DNA of 64,000 bases from Alviniconcha marisindica (taxonomy: Eukaryota > Mollusca > Gastropoda > Provannidae). The notes beneath the pieces were generated by a model. It was not told the origin of the DNA, searched no databases, and was given only the letters and a program-made list of their open reading frames with translations. A program made the translations under genes and the position numbers. Below, piece after piece: positions 12,415-24,900 of this stretch; positions within the stretch are counted from its first letter, which is position 1; each line of letters opens with the position of its first letter. The DNA lies in contig JABMCL010002476.1 of NCBI GenBank assembly GCA_018857735.1, positions 227,501-291,500 of the forward strand. Direction: 5' to 3'.

Positions 12415-12622
12415 CTTCAAGACTGTTGGGGAAATGACTTAAGGGGGACCCAAAGCGATGAAGACTGTTGGGGAAATGACTTAAGGGGGACCCGAAGTGA
12501 AGGTGACTGTTGGGGAAATGACTTAAGGAGGACCTGAAGTGAAGGCAACTGTTGGGGAAAATGAAGCGAAGGAGACTGTTGGGGAAATGACTTAAGGGGG
12601 ACCCAAAGCAAAGGTGAAAAGT
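12415..12622. repeat. Tandem repeat, about 40-bp unit, 5 copies
   Basis: 'gactgttggggaaatgactt' plus 'aagggggacccgaagtgaag' is repeated directly after the 101-bp array; one copy is internally deleted. Confidence 0.95.
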
Positions 12623-13797
12623 TGGCCTGCAAATGTAGAGCAACAGCAGGTGTTATGTGGCTGTGCAATGAAAACACTTTTTAGCTTCAAATCTGATCTC
12701 TGGTGCAGCCATTTTAGTTCATTCTTCACCAGTGAAGAGCAGATTCCAGAAAAGGGTTGGCTAACAACATAATGTGTACATGCCAGCTTTGTTCATGATG
12801 TTGTAGACACAGACTACCAGATATGGCAGTGTTCACAGCCAGATTTTTGCAAGTTTCAAACACTGATAATTTCACAAACAATGCCAGAAACTGACTGAAC
12901 AGCTTATGATGCACCTCTGGTAGAGTTTATGTACCCTGTATTTACTTGCATTGCAGGTGAGAGTTACTGTAGGCGACTCGGGTCTTTGTTGTTGTGTTTT
13001 TGTGTGACATCTTTTGATAGCTAATTAACTCCCTTTCTGTTGATTCTTGACTGAACAGCTGCTGAATTTAAGAAACAAAAAACAATTTTAAAAAATCCAT
13101 TTATACTGACAGAGCCTGCAGCGTCTTCACCTGGGGTTCCCTTTAATGTCTAGTCCCTGGATCAGGACAAGAACCTGCCAGACCCATCTTTTGGGGCGTT
13201 CCAATGCCACCTGATATCAAAGAAAAGGGGACGTTCCCCAGCTGCCTCGTAACTGAGCAGGTATTCTCAATGACATCACGACAAATAAACACTACACACT
13301 ACTGATAATTTCCGCTGGTACGGCTGGGCAATACTGCTGCTGTAGCCATAACAACCAGACATAATCATTTCCTGAAAATGAATTCACAAAATACAAAAAT
13401 GACAACAAAGCACACTGATGCTAGTCAAAGCTTAATTAACAAGCTAAAGGTTAACTAATTAATACTAGGCATACTTGTGCTACTTCACAAAAGACGTACA
13501 ACAAAAACAAACGGCTGCAAGGCATTAAACAACTACAAAGATTGAAAATGTTCAAACCAGCAAAGGGTGGTCGCACAAAATTTTCACATCCGTGAATCAC
13601 CCCAAAAAGGTGTTAACCATTATGCACATGGGCGAAAGAGTTTGTTGAAATCCCAGAAATCCTGGTTTTGCAAAACTGATATAAAAATTAAAAACAAAAC
13701 AAGAAAGGACTGATTTGGGCAGTTGGCATTTGGCCCAATGATATCACTTTCGTTTCTCATCATTTCCTAGCACAGTTTGTGCAGTACTATGTTGGGT
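12623..13797. other. Non-coding stretch, nothing recognised
   Basis: A-rich on +. No supported gene or clear repeat. Confidence 0.5.
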
Positions 13798-13965
13798 AGG
13801 TAGTGTTGCTTAATGTCCTCGGATGTCAGTTGACATATTATGGACAAGCTGAGACCAATGCCGAAGCGTGGTTCAATATAGCTTTACGTCCACAGAAACT
13901 AGAAGGCTTGTTAGGACGAACAGCCCAGGACGGCCACCTCGACTCTCACCCAGCTCTTGAATTAT
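13798..13965 (-). repeat. Interspersed repeat, family B (copy 3, long)
   Basis: The reverse complement matches the family-B block at 1-120 and the long copies at 43884-44060 and 61115-61275, including 'cggccacctcgactctcacc'. The apparent 93-codon ORF here is repeat-derived. Confidence 0.75.
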
Positions 13966-16535
13966 GTGTACTATGTTTGGTGTCACATTTCTTTTATAGT
14001 GGCACAAAGCTCCTCGCTCAACTTCAACTCTTTGCTGTTCTCAGTGCTCTGCCCCTGGCCCTCCAGAAGAGTGATGGCCCCTGATAATTTCTGACCCTGC
14101 GCAGTTTCAGGATTTCATCAAACTAATGTTTCACCCTTGTGTACATACTTCTGCATGGAAAAAGAGAAGACTTGTAGAACTGAACATTAATTTTGACTGT
14201 GGCATTATCCGTTTCCTTGTGCTACAACTGGCAGATGGGTTAAATAATGTGCCCAAAGATGTGATGGCTCAAACATCAGGGAATCCAACTTTTACATGTG
14301 TTTTAAAGAAAAACGTGTATTGTTCTGGTAAAATACATTGAGCTCAATCACGGTCAAATTCCAGGTTGTATTCGCCTGTCACAATCAGCAAAAGACCATA
14401 AAACCAACTCAACACAGGTCAAAGCTTCAGTGTAACACTCATAATACATTACTAACAAGCATATAACTGAAAACGTGTTCCCAGACTTGAAAAGCACCAC
14501 TCCCTTCATTAACACAAAATTATCTGTGAAGTCCACACAGCCCTTCGTGCTTAAGCCTTGAAGCCTTCCGTCAACTACTACCTAATGCGCAAATTCCCAC
14601 TTTACCATGTGTACATGTATATACATGTATTCTGTACATAATGTTTTGTGCTTATCCTTTTGTAGTCACAGGAATTTCGTTGTTGTTTTTTTCGTTTAAA
14701 AAAAATAAATACAGGTGAATGCTCCTTTACCTAACCTCTTTTCCTTCAACGCTGGCGGTAACTTTGCTCAGTAAGAAAGCACTGGTGCTACGGAATTCTA
14801 AGGAACTGAGTTAGTAGCTAAAGACTCTCAAGAAATTCCACATGGGCTTTCCATGATATTCGCTCCAGGTGAAGGCTGGCAGCTTGACAAAAGCGAGCTG
14901 CACCAACACAAAGCCAAAATGCGATTCCAATTGTAACCGAGTGCATCTGCACATTGTGTTTGTGTTGTTGTACTCTGTGTGTCGCTCTGTCAGTGTGTAC
15001 TTTCATGTGTGGACGTCATTCGATCTTTTACATACGTGTTATGTGTTGTTATTTGGACGCCACTAAAAGAAGAGACAGCATGAAAGAAAACAAGAGGGAA
15101 TAACAACAGCTTCTCACAAGTACCATCAATTTTTTAATTTTTTTTTAAATCAGGCACCTCTGGCTGTGGCTTGTTTGTTGTTGCCTACTTCCAACCTGCT
15201 ACTTCCATCGACCGTTTACACTATTTTCTCCAACACATACAGACATTGAGAATTACACAGGGTCAGCTACTTAAGATTACTATCCACACAAGCTGCTTAA
15301 GCTGATCTACACTGGAGATCAAAGTGAGTTCTGGGTAAGCAAAATAAATAAAACAAAACTGAAACAGTGTATGTTCAATTTACTCCACTTGTAATCAAGT
15401 CATTTCACCAAATGAACTAAATAATACACCACATAAATTAAAAACCATTAACCACACAAGGGCTTCATTGCACTAACAGTTCATACACAGAACATAATCT
15501 CAGCAAGCAGAAGCCACAGTAACAACAAACAAGAAGCATAATGCTCAGATGACTCACATTGAAAACGGGAAGAAGAAAAAAAACTCTGTTTACATTTTTA
15601 AACACCCGTGAACTTGAAAAAAGTTAAAGTTCACCAAAAATGTGTATGCATGTGAAAAGCTTCAGTGAGGTTATGATCAGGCAGTGTTTCAAAGATTTTA
15701 CTGAAACAACACTGAAGAAGATAACAACATATGATGAAGGTGTTTGTCTGGGCAGAAAATGCATCAATGAACACTCTCCGATGAACACAAAAGTTCTTTT
15801 GAAAGCAGTAGGCTCAGAACTATGTCCATATACTCAACAACTGTACAAAGTTTGAACTCAAATGAAAAATGAAGCAAAACAAAACAAAAAAACTGTAAAA
15901 AATAATAAAAAATGTACACATTCAGGAACACCTCCCTTAAACACATGCTGGTCATTCGAAGCATATCAAGCATGATGAACTTGGTAATGAATAACAAACA
16001 TTCAAAGCAGAACTTATCAAGCAAATAAAACCCACTCATGGTTTTACCTTTTTATGACCTTGAAATCAGGCCAAGGTCATCAAACCTGTACAAAGGAGTA
16101 GGGAGCTCTGTGGTGGTAAGTCGATACCATGCAAGTGAAACCAACATTAATCTAGCTTGAGACGAAAGTAGTGGTTACAACTATGCAGTCTCAAAGCACT
16201 TGCTTCAGTCTCCAGGAAAATGCCAACATTACAGCTCGTTTGGAAAATGCAGATATGCTCTCTCCTTTTAACAACTGCCAAAGTCAATGTCAGCATGATA
16301 TGCTTGATCTAGTACATGTTTTTAATACTTGTACAATATTCAGACTTGACTTGACGAGAACTTACCGTTTATTTATTTTATATATTAACACTAACTGTCA
16401 AGTGCCTTATCTCGAGACGAGTCCTAAGCCTCTCACGATGGCAACCATACAGCACTATCCTCTGCTTCCAAACAGAACCACTCCACCCTAGTTGTATGTA
16501 ACTCTGCAGGAGCTACTGTATAGTTTTACGCAGTG
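13966..16535. other. Non-coding A-rich stretch, nothing recognised
   Basis: Only short ORFs without family resemblance. The + strand is strongly A-rich, as expected for DNA transcribed from the minus strand in this window. Confidence 0.5.
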
Positions 16536-16559
16536 CAGTTTTTATCATTGGCGGGAGCT

Positions 16560-16725
16560 GCCACATGTATCAAAAGTATGCTTGTCGCAACAAAACTTTT
16601 GTCATGGCAAAAATATTTTGTCGTGACAAATATCTGTCCCAATGAAACTTTTGTCGCCACAAAATTACGTTTGTTGCGACAAATATTTGTCATGACAAAC
16701 ATAATTTTGTTGTGACAAATACAAG
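16560..16725. repeat. Cluster of TTTGTCGTGACAAA-like palindromes
   Basis: At least eight variants of TTTTGTC(G/A)(T/C)(G/C)ACAAA occur in about 165 bp, for example 'ttttgtcgtgacaaat' and 'gttgcgacaaat', spaced about 15-25 bp. Each half (TTTGTC / GACAAA) is the reverse complement of the other. Confidence 0.8.
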
Positions 16726-16729
16726 CAAT

Positions 16730-16825
16730 AATACATTTTGAATATCCACCAAAGTGGCGCACTTACAGTGCTGTTTGGATGTTACATGGCTGGTGCCACT
16801 CTGCGACTGCCATGGCCTCAATATA
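16730..16825. repeat. Dispersed repeat shared with 11085-11200
   Basis: 'tttgaatatccaccaaagtg' and 'gttacatggctggtgccac' match the block at 11085-11160. It abuts the palindrome cluster. Confidence 0.6.
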
Positions 16826-16849
16826 AAGTCAAGGGCACTGAAAGAGGTA

Positions 16850-17790
16850 CAAATGGGTAAAGCTTTAGTAAGTGTTAGCATGTGAAGTTCTAGCAGTTAT
16901 AGTGTCCAAGAAAATTGCAGTGTTATGGGTGTTTTTAAGTAGCAGCTTTAGTAAGTGTTAGCATGTGAAGTTCTAGCAGTTATAGTGTCCAAGAAAATTG
17001 CAGTGTTATGGGTGTTTTTAAGGAGCAGCTTAGTCACACTGCCATGATGATGGCCTCAGTATAAAGTCAGTCACTGAAAGAGGTATAAACAGGTAAAGCT
17101 TTAGTGTTAGCATGATGTGAAACTCTAACAGTTATAGTGTCCAAGAAAATCAGTGTTATGGGTGTTTGTAAATTTAAGCAGCAGCTTTAGTAAGTGTTAG
17201 CATGATATGAAGCTCCAACAGTTATAGTGTCTAAGAAAATTGCAGTGTTATGGGTGTTTTTAAGTAGCAGCTTTAGTAAGTGTTAGCATGATGTGAAGTT
17301 CTATCAGTTATAGTCCAAGAAAATTGCAGTGTTGGGGGTGTTTTTAAGTAGCAGCTTCAGTAAGTGTTAGCATGATGTGAAGTTCTATCAGTTATGGCGT
17401 CCAAGAAAATCATAGCGTTATGGGCGTTTTTAAGTATTAGCTTTAGTAAGTGTTAGTATGACATGAAGCTCTAACAGTTATAGTGTCTAAGAAAATCGCA
17501 GTGTTATGGGCGTTTTTAAGTAGCAGCTTTAGTAAGTGTTAGCATGATGTGAAGTTCTATCAGTTATAGTGTCCAAGAAAATGGCAGTGTTGGGGGTGTT
17601 TTTAAGTAGCAGCTTTAGTAAGTGTTAGCATGAGGTGAAGTTCTAACAGTTATAGTGTCCAAGAAAATCACAGTGTTATGGGTGTTTTTAAGTTGCAGCT
17701 TTAGTAAGTGTTAGCATGATGCGAAGTTCTAACAGTTATAGTGTCCACGAAAATCACAGTGCCATGGGCGTTTTTAAGTGGCTTGGAAAA
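16850..17790. repeat. Minisatellite, about 88-bp unit, about 10 copies
   Basis: The unit contains 'agctttagtaagtgttagca', 'agttctaacagttatagtgt' and 'cagtgttatgggtgttttta'. Units vary by small indels, with an odd insert in the second or third unit (17035-17095) that repeats sequence from 16790-16860. Confidence 0.95.
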
Positions 17791-17796
17791 GTAGAT

Positions 17797-18234
17797 TCAA
17801 CCACTTTGCCAGGTGACCTCATGGGTCAGGTTAGACAAAGGCTTGGTGAAACAGCTGAAGCCGACTGCTGCTTGAGTAGTCGGTTTATCAGATGTGACTG
17901 AGCTGTCGGCCATCGTCTGCTCTGAAGCATCTTGATCTGTGGACGATGGAAGAAGAAACTGCCGCCACCAGTATTTCTTTCTCAGTCGAAGCATCAGCCT
18001 ATGCTGTGGGACCCATCTGATTAAAGATGCAAGAATACAACAACAACAAAAAGAAGAAAAGAAAAAAAAGTGATGCCCGTCTGTGGCAAACTCACAAAGA
18101 TTTGGGCCTGGACGGCCCGCAGTTTTAATATCAGAAACTGAAGTGGTCAAAGACATCAATGCCAGGTGGGTCTTTGACAGGTCAATAGGAGCTACACTAA
18201 GACTGAGAGCAGCCTTTGGAAACGTTACTGCCAT
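17797..18234 (-). other. Unassigned 145-codon ORF downstream of HAAO
   Basis: An ORF with non-repetitive composition (segments RLRKKYWWRQFLLPSSTD, DASEQTMADSSVTSDKPTTQ) lies immediately beyond the 88-bp array. I do not recognise it. It may sit in the HAAO 3' UTR, be an exon of another minus-strand gene, or be a TE fragment. The + strand of 18083-18352 is also open (89 codons), and neither strand has a clear family match. Confidence 0.3.
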
Positions 18235-18969
18235 GGCTGGTCAGCTGGGGGGCCTGGCACTGAACATTACACAGACCCACCTTCTGTTACACCACTGCCA
18301 GTCAGAAACCAGCCTGGTTAGCGCAACTTTCCACCTCTTTCAAAAGCAATAACTTGAATAAGCAAGCATACAAAAGAGGCTGAATTTCTTCATGACCCAC
18401 GGCAGCAAGTCAATAATCACCACAGCAGACAGAGTGGCAAACTTTGTGGCACAACTTTTCATCCACGTTCGTTAGTTGCATGAGATTGAACAGCCAGTCA
18501 ACCACACGTCAGTTAATACTCAAAAGGCCTGGGAACCAAACAAGTTGAATAAGAGATAATTCCTGGCAATAGGTAAAGCATGCAAAGCTCTGTTCCAACC
18601 TACTTCAGGCCTAAAAGTCAGAACCTTTGATAGCTCTAGGGTTTCAGCAGAGGGGATCTCAATTTCTGCATCCTGGTACCTTTGCAGATCCAAATGTCAT
18701 GCTCAAATCATGTACTTAATCTAATGAATGGGGAAATAATAATTTCCAAGAATCACTCTTTCTTTTTTACATTTGAGTCTCAGAATCTGGGTAAGATTCC
18801 AGGGCAACATCTTTGTTAAAACAAAGCTTGCAAAAATCACGGCCGTAATGGTACAATGTAAACAGCACAAAAAAAAGAAGAAATATTCTGCAAGAAATGG
18901 CACACCAACAGAGAATCCAGTCAGTCTCGATATGCAGCTGACATCTTGTAAACAGCCACCACTTCATCA

Positions 18970-21900
18970 TCATTTGTCAGTCGCTGTCAGGGACTTGCGG
19001 GTGGCATCCTGGTAACAGATCAGAGACACAGAGCCTTCTGGGCGTTTCACTGTGTACCTGCACAGACCAAGGCAATATGTATCTCAACGTGCATCAAACC
19101 ATGTGATTCTGAGCCATCTTCACTTAAAGTGGGCCCCAAGCAAAGAAGAATCAAAGGCACTATCGACAGGAGTGGAATAAAAAACAGACTCACTGCATTT
19201 TTTGTTTTATAGTTAGGGTCTTTCAGTAACTGTCTTCTTCTAGCCTGTTTCTTCTTTTTCTTTCATCTGTCTGTCTTCTATGCTAGTATTAGTTAGTCAT
19301 TTTCTTATTTATTTATTCCACATGAAGATGAATACTGTCAAAATGTTGAACCATTTTTTGCGTCTGTGTCCTGTCTTCTTTTGGTGAGTATGTTTTACCG
19401 TTCCCAACTCTTTGTCATTTCTTGCGAGCAGTCATTCATTTTTTTCCCCTATGGTGCAGTTTGTCAAAAACTTTTTTTTAAATCCACATTTGAAAGTGAT
19501 GGAAATGCAGCAATGGGGGGGGGGGGGGGGGGAAGATTGCAACTCTCCTTTTATTTTCAACTACAACATGATCTTTTACTAAATGCTGCCACCTCTCAAA
19601 TTCCAGGCCTAAAGCCACAACTGACTGGCCCCAGATCTCCACCAAAAACAGTTCCTGCATAATGATGCGATCACTTACGACTGTCCGGTGCGCACCAGAA
19701 GTGTGTCGTTTTCCTGAAGACTGTACTCCTTTCCTTCCACTGTTACTGTTGACCCCCCTTCCTGTTATCGGAGTTGAATGAAAATGACATCATTATAGTC
19801 CATTTCAATGACACACTTGTCATCAAAATAATGACAAAACAGCAATATTAACCCCTTCACTGCCAGGCTTTGTGCACACCACATGCCAGGGAAGTTTTGA
19901 GCAGTTTATGTACTTACTTTTTTTCATGTAGTTCTCTCAGTTTAAGGAATATCATCATAAAATTGCACATGGTAGTTGGGAATACATTACACTACAACCC
20001 TGGTTGAAAAAAAGAAAGAAGTAATTTATATCTACACTCTCAAAAAGAAATAAAGATCACTACTTTCATTCTCCGAGGAAGCATGAGAGTCATTCTTCAT
20101 TCACCACATTGTTTGAAAAATATCATCACCTTCTTCCTTGCTCCCCACTACACTACCCTGCCTTTCATCACTGTCGTACAAGTGTTTCATCACCACTACT
20201 GGCATCATTCAAAACCGCATTCAAAATTCCAAGTGCAATAAGATGCAGACGATACCTTCTTTGATCAGTAGCCATGATGCAGAAATGGCAACAGAGCAAA
20301 ACATTTACCAAGAAAAAATATATCAAAATTGAAAAATACGCTCTCAGGCCACCATAAAGGAAGAAGATATAAGGGAGGTCAGTCTACCTGCCATGTGTAT
20401 ACCAGCAAGTCATTTCTCTTCAACTACAAAAGTGAAAGTACTTACCAATGGCCTGGAAATTTTCTGGGCCTGGGCATATGGTGTGCACTGTGTGGCCCGG
20501 AAATCTTCCGGGCCAAGCAGTGAAAGGGTTAACGGTAATAAAAATGATGATTAAATTTTAAAAATCTATTATCCCGATAAAAAAAATAAAACTAGCAAAC
20601 CTGAGCTACCTTTTCACCCCATTTCAGTTCAAAATGCTATCCATCTGCATGGGAATGCCAAAATGCACTCACAGCCTCTCAGAAGTTTCCAATGTTTGTC
20701 TGATTCACAATGGCTTTTCTTGTCCTTCCGAGAAAGATTATGCCTATCTCCTCCACATAATCAATGGTATGATGTCCTTGGCTTTGTGCTCTCAGGTAGT
20801 GTCTCAAGCTCCTCAACACTTCAGATCCTCTGAGATTGAAGCCACTTGTGATGACTGCTTTGCCCGTCAAGTCTATTTGCTCAGTCATTTCCCTTCACTC
20901 CATGTCCAGGACAGTACATCCGCAGGAGTCCTTGATGGTGAATGCCAAACGCTCAACATTAGGTGAACCTCAAGCAAACGCTTTTTTTGCCTAGAAATGG
21001 CCACTGTTATTGTACAAAACACACACACACACCTAGCAAAACTGAAATATTTGAGAGAAATAGGAAAAGGAGGACTTCAAACAGAGAGAATGGAAGAAGT
21101 GGAAGACGACGAAAGCACACTAGGACTCACCACCTGCCAGATGAACGTCTCAGCAACGTCACATTTACCCTTGTTCTTTCCCTTGCCATGCACCGTCACC
21201 TGTGATTGACAATTCACCACAGCACTTTCTTTTAACAACTTGATGCTCAAGACTTATTAGTACAAAAGTCAACCATGTGTTATATGTGTGCCAGTGCTTA
21301 CTCCAATTAACAAAATGCGATGCAAACTACAGGACAACCCCAGGCATCAGTCTGACCGGTGGAGACTCCAGTTGCAAGAAAAAAATTCGGCAGTCTGATG
21401 GCCTACAGTGCACTGCAGCCTTCATGCAGAGCAGTAGAGGCTGTGATCGACAAGGAGATGATTACTGTTAGGAAGGCAGTTGCAACAAGAGTTGTGTCTG
21501 TCAAGTCTATTTATATTATGCAAGTCTGGTGGAATTACTACCAAGGTATCCCAGGGCAACACTTTTCTGCTGCTGTGGATATTTTTTTTTAAAAACTATT
21601 CATGATCCTGCAGACACAGGCACCAGGCCTCAGTCTTCCATCACGTTTAAAGCTTTAGACAGAGATGCTGATAGTAATAAAATAATAACAGATAGTTCTT
21701 ATAAAGCGCCACTCTCTAACATGCGTTACACACATTATGCTGTACAAACAACACATTTATATATACATTTCAACAAACAGAACCTTAAGTATAGTATTTT
21801 ACCGTAAACATAATCACCTAGCTAACAGTATCTATTTATACATATACAGACACACCCACACCTACACAAGGAAACACATGTGCAGCAACCAGTCTCCCAT

Positions 21901-24900
21901 CGCCCACTCAAAAACACATAACAATTAGTGAATTACCTATACTCTTAAAAAAAAACAAAAAAACTCTCTCCCTTTGAGTCTCCCCCCACCGTCCTCCCCA
22001 TTAGGCACCCCACCATGATCTCTGGCCAGAAGCGGAAGGGGACAGGGAATGGAATGGAAATTGGCTCTTAATGCCCAGTCAACCATGACGATCAGAGCAA
22101 AACACATTCTATCAGAACGCAAAAAAACCCACATGAAAACTGTACATGTGTTAAAATTAGCACATCAACAATTAAAAAACATGTATAAAGTGGGTAAAAC
22201 AACAGATTCAATTTTTTTTAAAGGGGGGCGGGTGGTGGATTAAGGAGACACTGATCCCATCACCTTAAGACTAATGGGGGGAGGGGGGGTAGGCCAAGAG
22301 GTGATAGGGGGTGTTAGAAACTAGAGAGAGAAATGTCACCACCTGAATCAGAACTCAAATCTGTAACCTCCTCATTCCATGTTACCACCTAAAATCTTCT
22401 CTCCGGCATAAAAACTACTGACCTGGAACTGGTAGTGCTCGCCAAAGACTGGGATGGAGCCTTCCTCATCTAGCTGGGTACGATTCTCCGCAATCCACTG
22501 CTTCAAGTCAAAGGGGTCCTCCAAAATCAGTTTGCTGTTCAGTTTGATCGGGGGATCCTTTGGTATGGTCCCTGCAATAGCATTAACCTTCATGCATTTA
22601 CACTCGGTGGCAGCATCTAAGATGCATTTAAACTCCGTGGCAGTTTTTAAAATGACAACGCAGACAAACATTTATTTGACAATAACGGTCACAGAAAATA
22701 ATATATAATTAAGAAAAAAGAAGCAGAAAAAAACAGAGAGAGAGAGAAAGACAAGAACATGCTGTATCTCTGGTAAAAGTATTCACATGCTGTATCTCGG
22801 GTAAAAGTATTACAAATTATCTTTGACATGGAATACAGTGCGGTGGAACCTTGATAATCCAGACACACAAGTCCCCATTGAATGTGATTATAAACAGAAT
22901 TTATGTGATTATAAATAGAGTCTTCCAGATGACTCATGCACTTTTTCTCTCTCTTCCCCCCCCCCCCCTTTAAAAAATACAAAATACATGTCAATGTTTG
23001 TTATATGGCCAAAAAAAGCCAGAAGATTGCTATGGATCGCTATGGAGTATATACCAGTCAAAGGCTAATACAGCCGAGTTAGAAGGTGTAGCCCTTACAC
23101 AAGTCTTACTCTGTGACTGAATCAATCACCTCTTTTAAAGAAACTTGAAAGGTGGAGTGTTTAAATGTTAACTGGCAATCACTTTATCCAGATTACTGAA
23201 CTAAGTCTTTTATGGTTACATGGTACAATTATGGTTTGGTGCCCAGTTCAGATTTCTGGATCTGAAACAAAGACTTCCATATTAGCAGACAGTATAAATT
23301 AGAGTCTGGAAATTCCATTACCATTATGACAGGGTACCAAAGCTTCCGCAGTATTGAGTTTTCACTCTATATGTTCAAGATACTTAGATTATTCAATAAC
23401 ATTAAGAGTGTTACTGTAAAATACAACAGCTGCTCCTTGTGGCTGAAACTCAAAACCATGGCTTTTCTTGTACAGTTTCCCATTATCTAAAATCACCTGG
23501 TAAAACTCCAGAACAGGTTACAAGAAGCACTTTTATAACTAAACACCCACCAAACAAAAGTTTACTGGAACAAACTTCCTGGTGAGGTGACATCAGCCAC
23601 AACCCTGAAAACATTCCAGCTATTGCTATCAGTTGCACACTTCCCCCCCTTCCCCCCACCCTCCCCTTCTGGTGCATCAGCCTCTGAAGTCAGCATACAG
23701 CTGTCTGAATAGTAAAAAGCACTGCATATACACGCATTCACATAAATGTATGTAGTGTATGAAAACAGTCACCCACACAAAAATCTCAACCCACTCTGGC
23801 TGAACCTTCAACTCTAACTCTAAGTGGAGGAAGAAAGACAACAACAGCACCCTCTGCAAAGCAAGAGACCGATCAAGTTAATGAATCTGGCTGAGGAGGA
23901 GGAGATGGAGGGCAAGGGATAAAGGAGAGGCGGGACAGAGAAGACGGCATGGATCCAGAAGGAGAGATCAGAGAAGAAGACTACAAAGACACCAAGGAAG
24001 TGGAAGAAGAACTAGACTAAGAAAACAGCAAGATAAAGAATGAGAAGAAGAAGACGATGAAGAAGAGAAGATGACAGTGACTGTCCAGTCAACCATGGAG
24101 GTCACGTCAGGGTCAGGGAGTACAAGAGGTAGCTTTCTCACTGATCAAAACAGCAGGCAGCTGGAAAAAAAAAATCTGTACAATATTCATACCTGGTATA
24201 GGCTTGCCCGTCTTGTACTGCTCAGAGTCAAAGAACCTGAAACATTAACCACTCATCATTCCGACAACAGCTGAGCGGGTTTGGCCAAAGGCGGTCTCTA
24301 CTTTCTGGTAAACAAAGAAGCAAGATTCGCTGCTGCTTTCCCACCCCCTCTGTTCCCGTGGCTTCTGTCCATCCTTTGGTCAGGGATACTTCAAGTAAAT
24401 AGACAATGAATACCATGCAGCAGGAGTTTTGCTGTTCATGCTGTGTTGTTGTAGTCTTTTACAAATATATTTTGGAACTGATCACAGTAAAGGGTTATTG
24501 TGACCCATTGTGATCAGTTCCAAAATCGAAAAACACGATAAATAAATGATAAAACATTGACCTAATTCAGGTATCTGTGAGTTCTCGGTGCCCAACAAAT
24601 CACTGCCAGTTCACTGCAGAATATATTTTCAAAGGGACTTACAGGGTTCAGTGGCCAGTGTGAGTGCTGGGCACATACTTCACGAAATGACAATACATCC
24701 AAACTCCAAACGACAACACGTCCAGTACCTCTTGATGACAGGAACAAGCTGGGTGCCCAGGTCTTCACAGTGGAACCACTCTTCGTACAGAGACTCTGTC
24801 GTGAGTTTGCCATCCTTCTCCACATAGTACCTGCAGCAGAGTAAGTAAGTAAGTTAGTAAGTAACTTTTTGTTTTACACCCAGTCAACCAGTACGGTTAT

